64,000 nucleotides of DNA from JAWKWH01 sp041397625 (GTDB taxonomy: Bacteria; Pseudomonadota; Alphaproteobacteria; Rhizobiales; Rhizobiaceae): positions 186,001-250,000 of the forward strand of contig JAWKWH010000003.1 of the NCBI GenBank assembly GCA_041397625.1, in the 5' to 3' direction. The position numbers were made by a program, and so were the translations under genes. The number at the start of each line of letters is the position of its first letter. Within the stretch, counting starts at the first letter, position 1. This document shows positions 52,189-61,683 of the stretch, one piece after another. Under the pieces are notes generated by a model. It searched no databases. It was not told the DNA's origin and saw nothing but the letters and a program-made list of their open reading frames with translations.

Positions 52189-53646
52189 CTACTCCGCCGC
52201 CTCGGCGAATTCCGTCGTCCAGCCGCTCACCGCCTTGACCTCGAGGAAGTCCTCAAGCCCCCAGACGCCGCCTTCGCGGCCGTTGCCGGACTGCTTGTAG
52301 CCGCCGAAGGGTGCGCCGGCGCCGCGCGACTGGCCGTTCATCTCGACCATGCCGGAACGCAGCCTGCGTGCGAGGCGGTTGGCCCTCGCCGGGTCCTGGG
52401 TCTGCACATAGTTGGTCAGGCCGTAGACCGTGTCGTTGGCGATCGAGACGGCTTCCTCCTCGTCGTCGAAGGGGATGATCGACAGCACCGGGCCGAAAAT
52501 CTCTTGGCGGGCGATGGTCATGTCGTTGTTGACGTCGGCGAAGACCGTCGGGCGGACGAAATAGCCGCGGTTCAGCCCCTCGGGTCGGCCGAGCCCGCCG
52601 GCCACCAGCCGCGCGCCCTCCTTGATGCCCTGGTCGATCAGGTCCTGGATCTTGTTGAACTGCAGCTCCGAGACCACCGGACCGATATGGCGGCCGGACT
52701 TCGACGCGATGTCGACGGCGGTCGCGTTCGCCGTCTCGGCGGCGATCTCGACCGCCTCGTCATAGCGCGAGCGCTCGACCAGCATGCGGGTCGGCGCGTT
52801 GCAGGACTGGCCGGAATTCTGGAAGCAGTGGATGGCGCCGCGCTTGACCGCCTTTTCGTCGGCGTCGGCGAAGACGAGATTGGCGCCCTTGCCGCCGAGT
52901 TCGAGGCTGACGCGCTTGATCGTGTCGGCGGCGTTCTTGGAGATCGCCGTGCCGGCACGGGTCGAGCCGGTGAACGAGATCATGTCCACGTCGGGATGGC
53001 CCGAAAGCTGCGTGCCGACGCCGGGGCCGTCGCCGTTGACCATGTTGAACACGCCGGCAGGCACACCGGCTTCGTCGACGATCTCGGCGAACAGCATCGA
53101 CGACATTGGCGCGATCTCGGACGGCTTCAGCACCATGGTACAACCGGTGGCGAGCGCCGGGATGACTTTCAGCGTCACCTGGTTCATCGGCCAGTTCCAC
53201 GGCGTGATCAGGCCGCAGACGCCGATCGGCTCGTAGCGGATCAGGTCGTTGGGCGCGTGGGCGCCGAGCGGCCGCTCGAACTCGAAATTCTCGAATACGC
53301 GGATGAAATTGCGGATGTGCCAGGTGCCGGCGCCGGCCTGGCTCGACTTCGCCATGTCGATTGGCGCGCCCATCTCCTGGGAGATCGCCTCGCCCATCTC
53401 GCCGCTGCGGCGGTCGTAGATGTCGGCAATCTTGCTGATATAGGCGAGGCGTTCCGCCTTGGGCGTGGAAGCCCAGCCTTCGAAGGCGGCGCGCGCGGCG
53501 GCCACGGCGGCATCGGTGTCGGCCTTGGAGCCGAGCGAGATGATCGCGAACGGCTCCTCGTTGGAGGGGTCGATGACCTCCAGGTCGTTCGGCTTGGCGG
53601 GGGCCGCCCATTGGCCGTTGATGTAGAACTCACGTGCTTGCCGCAT
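52189..53646 (-). CDS. NAD(P)-dependent aldehyde dehydrogenase
   Basis: A 485-residue aldehyde dehydrogenase with YEPIGVCGLITPWNWPMNQ, LKPSEIAP, SFTGSTRAG as the Rossmann turn, LELGGKGANLVF with the general-base glutamate and FQNSGQSCNAPTRM with the nucleophilic cysteine near residue 288. GGAAGGA precedes the ATG at 53646. It is convergent with the GntR gene and divergent from preT, so it may be read out from the RutR-like region. It could oxidise semialdehydes formed by the neighbouring aminotransferases, such as malonate semialdehyde; the true substrate is not determined. Confidence 0.92.
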   Translation of the reverse strand: MRQAREFYINGQWAAPAKPNDLEVIDPSNEEPFAIISLGSKADTDAAVAAARAAFEGWASTPKAERLAYISKIADIYDRRSGEMGEAISQEMGAPIDMAKSSQAGAGTWHIRNFIRVFENFEFERPLGAHAPNDLIRYEPIGVCGLITPWNWPMNQVTLKVIPALATGCTMVLKPSEIAPMSSMLFAEIVDEAGVPAGVFNMVNGDGPGVGTQLSGHPDVDMISFTGSTRAGTAISKNAADTIKRVSLELGGKGANLVFADADEKAVKRGAIHCFQNSGQSCNAPTRMLVERSRYDEAVEIAAETANATAVDIASKSGRHIGPVVSELQFNKIQDLIDQGIKEGARLVAGGLGRPEGLNRGYFVRPTVFADVNNDMTIARQEIFGPVLSIIPFDDEEEAVSIANDTVYGLTNYVQTQDPARANRLARRLRSGMVEMNGQSRGAGAPFGGYKQSGNGREGGVWGLEDFLEVKAVSGWTTEFAEAAE

Positions 53647-53823
53647 GGTCGGTTCCTTCCCGGGATGTTCATGAAAGCATGTCTGTCGGTGGCGGATACT
53701 AGCGATTATCCGGCGACAGTCACGCTTAATTTGATCAAAAATTGTCGCCATGACATTTCGGGTCGAAGCGCGGAGCGCCGGTTCCGGGCCGCCGCGCAAC
53801 GCCCGCAACTGCCGATCGGATAT

Positions 53824-53839
53824 TTGACCAATTGATAAA
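53824..53839 (+). promoter_or_regulatory. RutR-like operator upstream of preT
   Basis: TTGACCAATTGATAAA matches the RutR consensus (TTGACCA, two bases, TGGTCAA) fully in the left arm and at 5 of 7 positions in the right. It lies about 55 bases before preT. Two further matches lie at 58157 and 59606 beside the other pyrimidine-degradation genes. Confidence 0.5.
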
Positions 53840-53892
53840 AATTCGCCGCTGCGCTATCATCGATCCCGTCGCTGGCATTCGGGAGGAAGAGC

Positions 53893-55221
53893 ATGGCCGA
53901 CAGCCGTTATGCGCCAGGCATCGCCGCGGGGCGTCTCGCCGCCGAAGACTACGAGCGCAACTTCTCCGACCTGCATCCGCCGCTCGATGCGCACGAGGCG
54001 GCCGTGGAGGCGGATCGCTGCTATTTCTGTCACGATGCGCCGTGCATGAATGCGTGCCCGACATCAATCGACATTCCTCTGTTCATCCGCCAGATCGCCA
54101 CCGGCAATCCGCTCGGTTCGGCCAGGACCATCTTCGACCAGAATATTCTCGGCGGCATGTGCGCCCGAGTCTGTCCGACCGAGACGCTGTGCGAGGAAGT
54201 CTGCGTGCGCGAGACGGCGGAAGGCAAGCCGGTGAAGATCGGCGAGTTGCAGCGCTACGCCACCGATACGGCGATGAAGGCGGGAAAGCAGTTCTACGAT
54301 CGTGCCGCCGATACCGGCAGGAAGGTCGTCGTGGTCGGCGCCGGCCCGGCCGGGCTCGCCTGCGCCCACCGGCTCGCCATGCACGGCCATGCCGTGACGG
54401 TCTACGACGCGCGGGCAAAGTCGGGCGGGCTCAACGAGTTCGGCATCGCCGCCTACAAGACGGTCGATGGCTTCGCCCAGGCGGAAGTCGACTACGTTAC
54501 CGCCATCGGCGGCATCGAGATCGAGCACGGCAAGGCGCTCGGCCGCGATTTTTCGCTTGCCGACCTGACCGACCGCTTCGATGCGGTGTTCCTGGCCTGC
54601 GGGCTTGCCGGCGTCAATGCGCTCGGCGGCGCCGACGCGGACGCGGAGGGCAGCGTCGACGCGGTCGAGTGGATCGCCGGCCTGCGCCAGTCCGACCCGG
54701 CAAAGGTGCCGGTCGGCAGGCGGGTCGTGGTCATCGGCGGCGGCATGACGGCAATCGACGCGGCAACGCAGGCAAAAGCGCTCGGCGCCGACGAGGTGAC
54801 GATTGCCTATCGCGGACCGCAATCGCGCATGAAGGCCTCGGCTTATGAGCAGGAACTGGCACAGACGCGCGGCGTCGCGATCCGCACCAACCTGACGCCG
54901 AAGCGGACGCTGACCGAAGACGGCCGCGTCGCCGGCATGGTGTTCGAGCGCGACGGCGAGGAAATCGCCATTGCCGCCGATCAGGTGATGAAGGCGATCG
55001 GCCAGGCGCTTGCGACCGCGTCCTTGAACGGTGGTTCCGCCGGGCCGGAGATCGCCGGCGGGCGGATCAGGACCGACGCCGAAGGCCGCACCTCGCTTGC
55101 CAATGTCTGGGCCGGCGGCGACTGCACCGACCAGGGCGACGACCTGACCGTGACCGCGGTTTCGCAGGGCCGCGACGCGGCCGAGAGCATTCACCGGGCT
55201 CTCTCGAAGGGAGATGCATGA
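53893..55221 (+). CDS. preT: NAD-dependent dihydropyrimidine dehydrogenase, PreT subunit
   Basis: The 442-residue flavoprotein resembles the glutamate synthase small subunit and E. coli PreT. CYFCHDAPCMNACPTSIDIP (43-62) and the later CARVCPTETLCEEVC bind two [4Fe-4S] clusters; VVVVGAGPAGLACAHRLAMHGH near 143 binds FAD; VVVIGGGMTAID near 278 binds the nicotinamide nucleotide. It passes electrons from NADH to PreA for reduction of uracil and thymine, or in reverse. A GGAGGA site lies shortly before the ATG. Its stop overlaps the preA start (ATGA), so the two are coupled. Confidence 0.93.
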   Translation: MADSRYAPGIAAGRLAAEDYERNFSDLHPPLDAHEAAVEADRCYFCHDAPCMNACPTSIDIPLFIRQIATGNPLGSARTIFDQNILGGMCARVCPTETLCEEVCVRETAEGKPVKIGELQRYATDTAMKAGKQFYDRAADTGRKVVVVGAGPAGLACAHRLAMHGHAVTVYDARAKSGGLNEFGIAAYKTVDGFAQAEVDYVTAIGGIEIEHGKALGRDFSLADLTDRFDAVFLACGLAGVNALGGADADAEGSVDAVEWIAGLRQSDPAKVPVGRRVVVIGGGMTAIDAATQAKALGADEVTIAYRGPQSRMKASAYEQELAQTRGVAIRTNLTPKRTLTEDGRVAGMVFERDGEEIAIAADQVMKAIGQALATASLNGGSAGPEIAGGRIRTDAEGRTSLANVWAGGDCTDQGDDLTVTAVSQGRDAAESIHRALSKGDA

Positions 55222-56531
55222 TGGCTGACATTCGCAACGATTTCGTCGGGATCAAGTCGCCGAATCCGTTCTGGCTGGCGTCGGCACCGCCGACCGACAA
55301 GGAATACAACGTCGTGCGCGCCTTCAAGGCCGGCTGGGGCGGCGTGGTGTGGAAGACGCTGGGCGAGGCGGGGCCGCCGGTCGTCAACGTCAACGGCCCG
55401 CGCTACGGCGCCATCTGGGGCGCCGACCGGCGGCTGCTCGGCCTGAACAATATCGAGCTGATCACCGACCGCGACCTGGAGGTCAATCTGCGCGAGATGA
55501 AGCAGGTCAAGCGCGACTGGCCCGACCGGGCGGTCGTGGCGTCGATCATGGTGCCGTGCGAGGAGGCTGCCTGGAAGGCGATCCTGCCGCGCGTCGAGGA
55601 AACGGAAGCGGACGGCATCGAGCTCAATTTCGGCTGCCCGCACGGCATGAGCGAGCGCGGCATGGGGTCTGCGGTCGGCCAGGTGCCCGAATATATCGAG
55701 ATGGTTGCGCGCTGGTGCAAGGCCAACACGCGCATGCCGGTGATCGTGAAACTGACGCCCAATATCACCGACATCCGCTATCCGGCGCGCGCGGCCAAGG
55801 CCGGCGGTGCCGACGCCGTGTCGCTGATCAACACGGTGTCGTCGATCACCTCGGTCGACCTCGACAGTTTCTCGCCGGAGCCGTCGATCGACGGCAAGGG
55901 ATCGCATGGCGGCTATTGCGGCCCGGCGGTCAAGCCGATCGCGCTCAACATGGTGGCCGAGATCGCCCGCGATCCGGAAACCGCCGGCCTGCCTATTTCC
56001 GGCATCGGCGGGGTGACCACCTGGCGCGATGCGGCGGAGTTCCTGGCGCTCGGCGCCGGCAACGTTCAGGTCTGCACCGCGGCGATGACCTATGGCTTCA
56101 AAATCGTCGAGGAGATGATCGAGGGGCTTAAGAACTGGATGGACGAGAAGGGCCACGCGACGCTCGACGACATTATCGGCCGCGCCACGCCCAATGTCAC
56201 CGACTGGCAGTATCTGAACCTCAACTACATCACCAAGGCGAGGATCGACCAGGACAAGTGCATCAAGTGCGGCCGCTGCCATATCGCCTGCGAGGACACC
56301 TCGCACCAGGCGATCACCACGTCGCTCAACGGCGCGCGCCACTTCGAGGTGATCGACGAAGAATGCGTCGGCTGCAATCTGTGCGTCAATGTCTGCCCGG
56401 TCGACGGCTGCATCACCATGGAGCCGCTGGCAGCGGGCGCGGTCGACAAGCGCACCGGCAAGCCGGTCGACAAGGATTATGCCAACTGGACACAGCACCC
56501 GAACAATCCCATGCGGGTGGCTGCGGAGTAA
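55218..56531 (+). CDS. preA: NAD-dependent dihydropyrimidine dehydrogenase, PreA subunit
   Basis: The 437-residue protein joins a dihydroorotate-dehydrogenase-like FMN barrel (residues 1-320) to a ferredoxin domain with CIKCGRCHIAC and CVGCNLCVNVCPVDGC (about 348-397). Barrel motifs are KSPNPFWLASAPPTDK, ELNFGCPHGMSERGMGS and VSLINTVSSI. It holds the pyrimidine site and reduces uracil/thymine to the dihydro form, the first step of reductive degradation. The catalytic cysteine position of the mammalian enzyme appears as valine here (residue 153), as I recall it is in E. coli PreA. The start overlaps the preT stop. Confidence 0.93.
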   Translation: MMADIRNDFVGIKSPNPFWLASAPPTDKEYNVVRAFKAGWGGVVWKTLGEAGPPVVNVNGPRYGAIWGADRRLLGLNNIELITDRDLEVNLREMKQVKRDWPDRAVVASIMVPCEEAAWKAILPRVEETEADGIELNFGCPHGMSERGMGSAVGQVPEYIEMVARWCKANTRMPVIVKLTPNITDIRYPARAAKAGGADAVSLINTVSSITSVDLDSFSPEPSIDGKGSHGGYCGPAVKPIALNMVAEIARDPETAGLPISGIGGVTTWRDAAEFLALGAGNVQVCTAAMTYGFKIVEEMIEGLKNWMDEKGHATLDDIIGRATPNVTDWQYLNLNYITKARIDQDKCIKCGRCHIACEDTSHQAITTSLNGARHFEVIDEECVGCNLCVNVCPVDGCITMEPLAAGAVDKRTGKPVDKDYANWTQHPNNPMRVAAE

Positions 56532-56654
56532 GCCGGACGAATTCCCGGCTGACCTCGGGGGTGATTTAGGAATTCCTCCTGGCGTGGGCGGTGTGCATCT
56601 CCAAAATGCATGCCGCCCATTGCTTGACGGGCCGCATCGGATATCCTTAGCGCG

Positions 56655-57083
56655 ATGGCCGGCAACAAGACCGTTCCGACAGGGGCAGATCCGGCGGCGT
56701 TCGTCGAGGCGATCGACAATGAGCGCCGGCGCGAGGAAGCGCGGACGTTGCTCGGGTTGTTTAGCCGCGTGACCGGCTACGAGCCGCAGATGTGGGGGCT
56801 GAGCATCGTCGGCTACGGCCGCTATCACTACAAATATGAGTCGGGCCGCGAAGGGGAATCCTTCCTGACCGGTTTTTCGCCGCGCAAATCGGCGATGACC
56901 GTCTACATCATGCCCGGCTTCAAGCGGTATGGCGTGCAATTGGAACGCCTCGGCAGGCATCGCCACAGCGTGTCGTGCCTCTATCTCACCCGGCTTGAAG
57001 GCCGCGACCTCGGCGCGCTCGAGGAGATGATCGCCGATTCGGTGGAGCGCATGAAGGCGATGTATGCGCACTGGCCGAAGTAG
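56655..57083 (+). CDS. DUF1801 domain-containing protein (copy 2)
   Basis: The 142-residue protein has a DUF1801-type fold pattern: PAAFVEAIDNERRREEARTLLGLFSRVTGYEPQMWGLSIVGYGRYHYKYESGREGESFLTGFSPRKSAMTVYIMPG and a C-terminal LEGRDLGALEEMIADSVERM. It differs from the DUF1801 protein at 29345 and belongs to another subgroup. It follows preA by 123 bases on the same strand. No role in pyrimidine breakdown is known; the placement may be chance. The ATG at 56655 is the first in frame. Confidence 0.85.
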   Translation: MAGNKTVPTGADPAAFVEAIDNERRREEARTLLGLFSRVTGYEPQMWGLSIVGYGRYHYKYESGREGESFLTGFSPRKSAMTVYIMPGFKRYGVQLERLGRHRHSVSCLYLTRLEGRDLGALEEMIADSVERMKAMYAHWPK

Positions 57084-57087
57084 GTAT

Positions 57088-57224
57088 CCACCTCCCCCTT
57101 GCGGGAAGGTCGGATAGGCGAAGCCGATCCAGGTGAGGTAAGGGCAAATAGCGCTTTCTTGTTACCCCCACCCAATCGGCTGCGCTTCGCTTGCCTCTTG
57201 TGCCTCCCCTCAAGGGGGAGGCGG
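57088..57224. repeat. Palindromic repeat element, empty form
   Basis: The left half (CCACCTCCCCC then AAGCCGATCC) and inverted right half (ACCCCCACCC at about 57164, ending in a CCTCCCCTCAAGGGGGAGG hairpin) face each other with roughly 25 bases between. The left half has decayed: GGTGAGGTA replaces the GGTGGGGGT seen elsewhere. Same family as 36232-36386 and 60992-61532. Confidence 0.7.
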
Positions 57225-57249
57225 GTATCCGGCGCCGGCTTTCCCGCTT

Positions 57250-57407
57250 CGTCATCCCGGAAACGGGATCGAGCAAGGCGAGAGAGCGTTATCCGGGATC
57301 CACTCCGTGATGCTCCGGTTCCGCACCGCCGGCGACAGTTTTGCGATCACGGAATGGATCCCGGCTCGCCTGTCGTCGTTTCGCTCGGCCCGGCGTCCGG
57401 GATGACG
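57250..57407. repeat. Nested inverted repeat of the CGTCATCCCGG type
   Basis: Outer arms CGTCATCCCGG (57250-57260) and CCGGGATGACG (57397-57407) enclose inner 19-base arms at 57293-57311 and 57346-57364 that match at 18 of 19 positions when inverted. The block separates the DUF1801 gene from rutR and could fold as a long hairpin. No gene is present. Similar elements are widespread in alphaproteobacterial genomes. Confidence 0.65.
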
Positions 57408-57455
57408 AACCAGGTCAGGTCCGTCTTGGCTAAAAAACCGATTCACGTTTCGGCG

Positions 57456-58106
57456 TCAGGTGTTTGAATTGTCTTTGCCTTGCGGTCTCAGCGCGTTGAC
57501 GTAGAACTGCTGGAGGAAGTTGGTCGCGTCGTGGAAACGGCCGTCGCCGCCGCGCGTCGACCCGAGCACGGCACGCACCTGGACGTCGAAATCGGCATAG
57601 TGCTGGGTCGTCGCCCAGATCGAGAAGATCAGGTGCCAGGGATCGAGGGTGGCGATCCTGCCGGCTTCCATCCAGTGTTTGAGGACCAACGCCTTCTTGT
57701 CGACCAGCTCCTTCAATTCGCCGTCCAGCATCGCCATCGTGCGCGGGGCGCCATGCAGCATCTCGTTGGCGAACAGGCGGCTTTCGCGCGGCAGGTCGCG
57801 CGACATCTCGATCTTGCGGCGCACATAGCCGATGATCTCGGCCACCGGATCGCCGTCCTCGTTCATGTGTTCCAGCGGCGCCAGCCAGGTTTCCAGCAGG
57901 CGATGGATCAGCGTCTCGTGAATATGTTCCTTGCTCCTGAAATAATAGAGCAGGTTGGGTTTCGACATGCCGGCGGCCTCGGCGATCTGGTCGATGGTCG
58001 AGCCGCGAAAGCCGTTCTCGGAGAAAATGTCGAGCGCCGCCTCCAGGATGAGCTCCCGCTTCCTGGCTTGAATGCGCGTCTTCGGTCCGGTTTCGGAAAT
58101 CGCCAT
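57456..58106 (-). CDS. rutR: TetR-family regulator, RutR-like
   Basis: The 216-residue protein has a TetR helix-turn-helix (ILEAALDIFSENGFRGSTIDQIAEAAGMSKPNLLYYFRSKEHI, residues 20-62 as pattern) and a C-terminal domain of the RutR/YcdC type with RESRLFANEMLHGAPRTMAMLDGELKELVDKKALVLKHWMEAGRI and FSIWATTQHYADF. RutR binds uracil and controls pyrimidine use. Three sites like its operator (TTGACC-N4-GGTCAA form) occur beside preT, this gene and the amidohydrolase gene. The ATG at 58106 is preferred over a TTG five codons upstream. It is divergent from the aminotransferase gene. Confidence 0.85.
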   Translation of the reverse strand: MAISETGPKTRIQARKRELILEAALDIFSENGFRGSTIDQIAEAAGMSKPNLLYYFRSKEHIHETLIHRLLETWLAPLEHMNEDGDPVAEIIGYVRRKIEMSRDLPRESRLFANEMLHGAPRTMAMLDGELKELVDKKALVLKHWMEAGRIATLDPWHLIFSIWATTQHYADFDVQVRAVLGSTRGGDGRFHDATNFLQQFYVNALRPQGKDNSNT

Positions 58107-58156
58107 TGTCGCTGCCGACAAGCCCCCTTATCGGTGTATTGCCACAATCGCCAATT

Positions 58157-58172
58157 TTTTCCAAACGGTCAA
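58157..58172 (+). promoter_or_regulatory. RutR-like operator between rutR and aminotransferase gene
   Basis: TTTTCCAAACGGTCAA matches TTGACCAAACGGTCAA (the inverse of the site at 59606) at 14 of 16 positions. It lies 50 bases before the regulator start and 77 bases before the divergent aminotransferase gene, where it can control both. Confidence 0.5.
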
Positions 58173-58248
58173 ATTTTGATTTCGCTCGTGGCGCTGATAT
58201 GGCAAGGTCTTCGCACCGGCCAACGCAAACCTGAATGGGGAGGAAGCC

Positions 58249-59577
<1,329 letters not shown>

Positions 59578-59605
59578 TCGGCCGGTCGGGAGGGCCGGCA
59601 AAATC

Positions 59606-59621
59606 TTGACCGTTTGGTCAC
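59606..59621 (+). promoter_or_regulatory. RutR-like operator upstream of the amidohydrolase gene
   Basis: TTGACCGTTTGGTCAC is a nearly perfect inverted repeat (TTGACC/GGTCA-) that fits the RutR consensus. It lies 96 bases before the N-carbamoyl-beta-alanine amidohydrolase gene in the 139-base gap after the aminotransferase gene. Confidence 0.6.
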
Positions 59622-59716
59622 AATATGATCGGCTGACGAACTGACAAAGGCCGGCAGCGGCCGCGGCGAGCGGTGATCCGCGTCGGCCATGTCGATACTG
59701 TTCAGGGAGAGAAGCA

Positions 59717-60967
59717 ATGGCCGCGCCCGGCGAGAATCTTCGAATCAATTCAGACCGTTTGTGGGATTCGCTGATGGAGATGGCGAAGATCGGCCCCGGT
59801 ATTGCCGGCGGCAACAACCGGCAGACAGTGACCGACGAGGACGGCGAGGGGCGCAGGCTGTTCCAGAGGTGGTGCGAGGAGGCGGGGCTGATCATGGGCG
59901 TCGACCAGATGGGCACCATGTTCATGCGCCGCGAGGGCACCGACCCCGACGCGCTGCCGGTCTATGTCGGTTCGCATCTCGATACCCAGCCGACCGGCGG
60001 CAAATATGACGGCGTGCTCGGCGTGCTGGCGGGGCTGGAGATCGTGCGCACGCTGAACGACCTCGACATCAAGACCAAACGGCCGATCGTGGTGACCAAC
60101 TGGACGAACGAGGAGGGCACGCGCTTCGCGCCGGCTATGATGGCGTCGGGCGTGTTTGCCGGCGTGCTCGACCAGGACGACATCTACCGGCACACGGATG
60201 CGGCCGGAAAGACATTCGGCGACGAGTTGGAACGTATCGGCTGGAAGGGCGACGAGGAGGTCGGCGCGCGCAAGATGCACGCCTTCTTCGAACTGCATAT
60301 CGAGCAGGGGCCGATCCTCGAAGCTGAGGAAAAGGACATAGGCGTGGTGACCCATGGCCAGGGCTTGCGCTGGATCGAGTGCACCGTGACCGGCAAGGAG
60401 AGCCATACCGGCTCGACGCCGATGCCGATGCGCAGGAATGCCGGGCGTGGCCTGGCGCAGATCACCGAACTCGTACACGAAATCGCGATGGATAACGCGC
60501 CAAACGCCGTCGGCGCGATCGGCCATATCGATGTCTATCCCAATTCGCGCAACATCATTCCGGGCCGCGTCGTCTTCACCGTCGACATGCGCAGCCATGA
60601 ACTCGACCGTCTGAACGGCATGGTCGACCGGCTGATGGCCGAGGCGCCGAAACTGTGCGAGGCGCTGGGTGTTTCGTTCGAGGCCGAGATCGTCGGCCAG
60701 TTCGACCCACCGGCCTTTGACGAGGGCTGCGTGACGGCGATCCGCAACGCGGCGGAACGGCTCGGCTACTCGCATCGCGACATCATCTCGGGCGCCGGCC
60801 ACGACGCCTGCTGGATCAACCGGGTGGCGCCGACGGCGATGGTGATGTGCCCCTGCGTCGACGGGCTCTCGCACAACGAGGCGGAGGAGATTTTTCCCGA
60901 ATGGGCGCGCGCCGGCGCCGATGTGCTGTTCCACGCGGTGGTGGAGACGGCGGAGATCGAGGGGTGA
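59717..60967 (+). CDS. N-carbamoyl-beta-alanine amidohydrolase / HyuC-type M20 hydrolase
   Basis: The 416-residue zinc hydrolase has VGSHLDTQPTGGKYDGVLGVLAGLE (metal ligands His and Asp), TNWTNEEGTRFAPAMMASG with catalytic glutamates, FELHIEQGPILE, and a final GAGHDACW and GLSHNEAEE. It is the allantoate/N-carbamoyl amidase branch of the M20 family. In this context it should cleave N-carbamoyl-beta-alanine (from uracil) or the beta-aminoisobutyrate analogue (from thymine). GGGAGAGAAGCA precedes the ATG. The dihydropyrimidinase gene was probably adjacent before two repeat-linked genes were inserted between them. Confidence 0.92.
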   Translation: MAAPGENLRINSDRLWDSLMEMAKIGPGIAGGNNRQTVTDEDGEGRRLFQRWCEEAGLIMGVDQMGTMFMRREGTDPDALPVYVGSHLDTQPTGGKYDGVLGVLAGLEIVRTLNDLDIKTKRPIVVTNWTNEEGTRFAPAMMASGVFAGVLDQDDIYRHTDAAGKTFGDELERIGWKGDEEVGARKMHAFFELHIEQGPILEAEEKDIGVVTHGQGLRWIECTVTGKESHTGSTPMPMRRNAGRGLAQITELVHEIAMDNAPNAVGAIGHIDVYPNSRNIIPGRVVFTVDMRSHELDRLNGMVDRLMAEAPKLCEALGVSFEAEIVGQFDPPAFDEGCVTAIRNAAERLGYSHRDIISGAGHDACWINRVAPTAMVMCPCVDGLSHNEAEEIFPEWARAGADVLFHAVVETAEIEG

Positions 60968-60991
60968 AGGCGCGGCGCAGACGCCCGAGTG

Positions 60992-61532
60992 CCACCTCCC
61001 CCTTGAGGGGAGGTCGGAGAGGCGAGCCCCCGGGACTTGCCATCGGCAAGCCCGAGGACAGGCTCCGCGAAGCCGATCCGGGTGGGGGTCTCTAGTGCCC
61101 ACGGTTGTAGAGCAAACTGCGATAAAGCGCGCCCGGACTCTTCGCCGCGCCATGACCGACGGCGAGAACAAGCTTTGGCGGGAACTTCGCGAGTTCCGTC
61201 GGCTCTACGGCATCCATGTGCGTAGCCAGGTTCCGATCGGTCCCTATGTCGCGGACTTCGCCGTCCATTCGGCAAAGCTTGTCATAGAGATCGATGGCGA
61301 GCATCATTTCACAGCCGAAGGTCGGCGGCGAGACGAGATACGGGACGCGTGGTTCCGTAAACGCGGCTACACGGTCCTCAGATTCAATACCGGTGAGGTT
61401 TCCGAATCCTTCGATGGTTGTGTCGAAGAGATAATCCGGAAGCTGGGGTTGATGAAATGAACCACTACTACCCCCACCCGGATCGGCTTCGGCAGGCCTT
61501 GCCTCTCCGACCTCCCCTCAAGGGGGAGGTGG
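60992..61532. mobile_element. Repeat-bounded composite element carrying a DUF559 gene
   Basis: The first 32 bases (from 60992, CCACCTCCCCCTTGAGGGGA onward) and the inverse of the last 32 bases (to 61532) are essentially identical. The inner ends CGAAGCCGATCC plus GGGTGGGGGT (to 61089) and their inverse (from 61470) also match. Between them lies exactly one gene, DUF559 (61095-61460). The left half has an additional 35-40 bases containing a small CTTGCC/GGCAAG hairpin. Empty versions with the halves back to back lie at 36232 and 57088. The unit looks like a mobile or exchangeable cassette. Confidence 0.7.
61095..61460 (+). CDS. DUF559 domain (VSR/restriction-endonuclease-like fold) protein
   Basis: The 121-residue protein has TIKRARTLRRAMTDGENKLWRELR-like start, VRSQVPIGPYVADFAVHSAKLVIEIDGEHH with the D...E-D-like catalytic core of the PD-(D/E)XK/VSR fold, then RDAWFRKRGYTVLRFNTGEV and a C-terminal helix. 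Family members resemble very-short-patch repair nucleases but none has a proven function. The GTG start (61095) lies 5 bases after the GGGTGGGGGT end of the left repeat, which thus serves as the ribosome site, and the stop is 9 bases before the right repeat. It interrupts the pyrimidine operon. Confidence 0.87.
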   Translation: MPTVVEQTAIKRARTLRRAMTDGENKLWRELREFRRLYGIHVRSQVPIGPYVADFAVHSAKLVIEIDGEHHFTAEGRRRDEIRDAWFRKRGYTVLRFNTGEVSESFDGCVEEIIRKLGLMK

Positions 61533-61610
61533 GTTATGGCGGATACCGCCTCGCCCTACGAGCCATTTGGGAATCTCCGCGTCGACAAGACTTAGCGGAA
61601 TGTTCGAGCG

Positions 61611-61674
61611 CCCGCCTCCCCCCTGAGGGGAGGCACATGAGACCGAGCGGAGCGACGGTCGAATGGGTGGGGGT
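61611..61674 (+). repeat. Left half of the palindromic repeat, solitary
   Basis: A CCTCCCC-CCTGA-GGGGAGG hairpin, GAGACCGAGCG and a GGGTGGGGGT end (61665-61674) reproduce the left half at 36232 closely. No right half follows the gene behind it, so this is a half element. Its purine-rich end lies 9 bases before the next start codon. Confidence 0.65.
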
Positions 61675-61683
61675 AGCAAATCG

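Noticed and set aside
55191..57071. 626-codon open frame on the minus strand
   Set aside because: Antisense to preA and DUF1801; composition is arginine/histidine-rich with no motif, typical of a GC-rich shadow frame.
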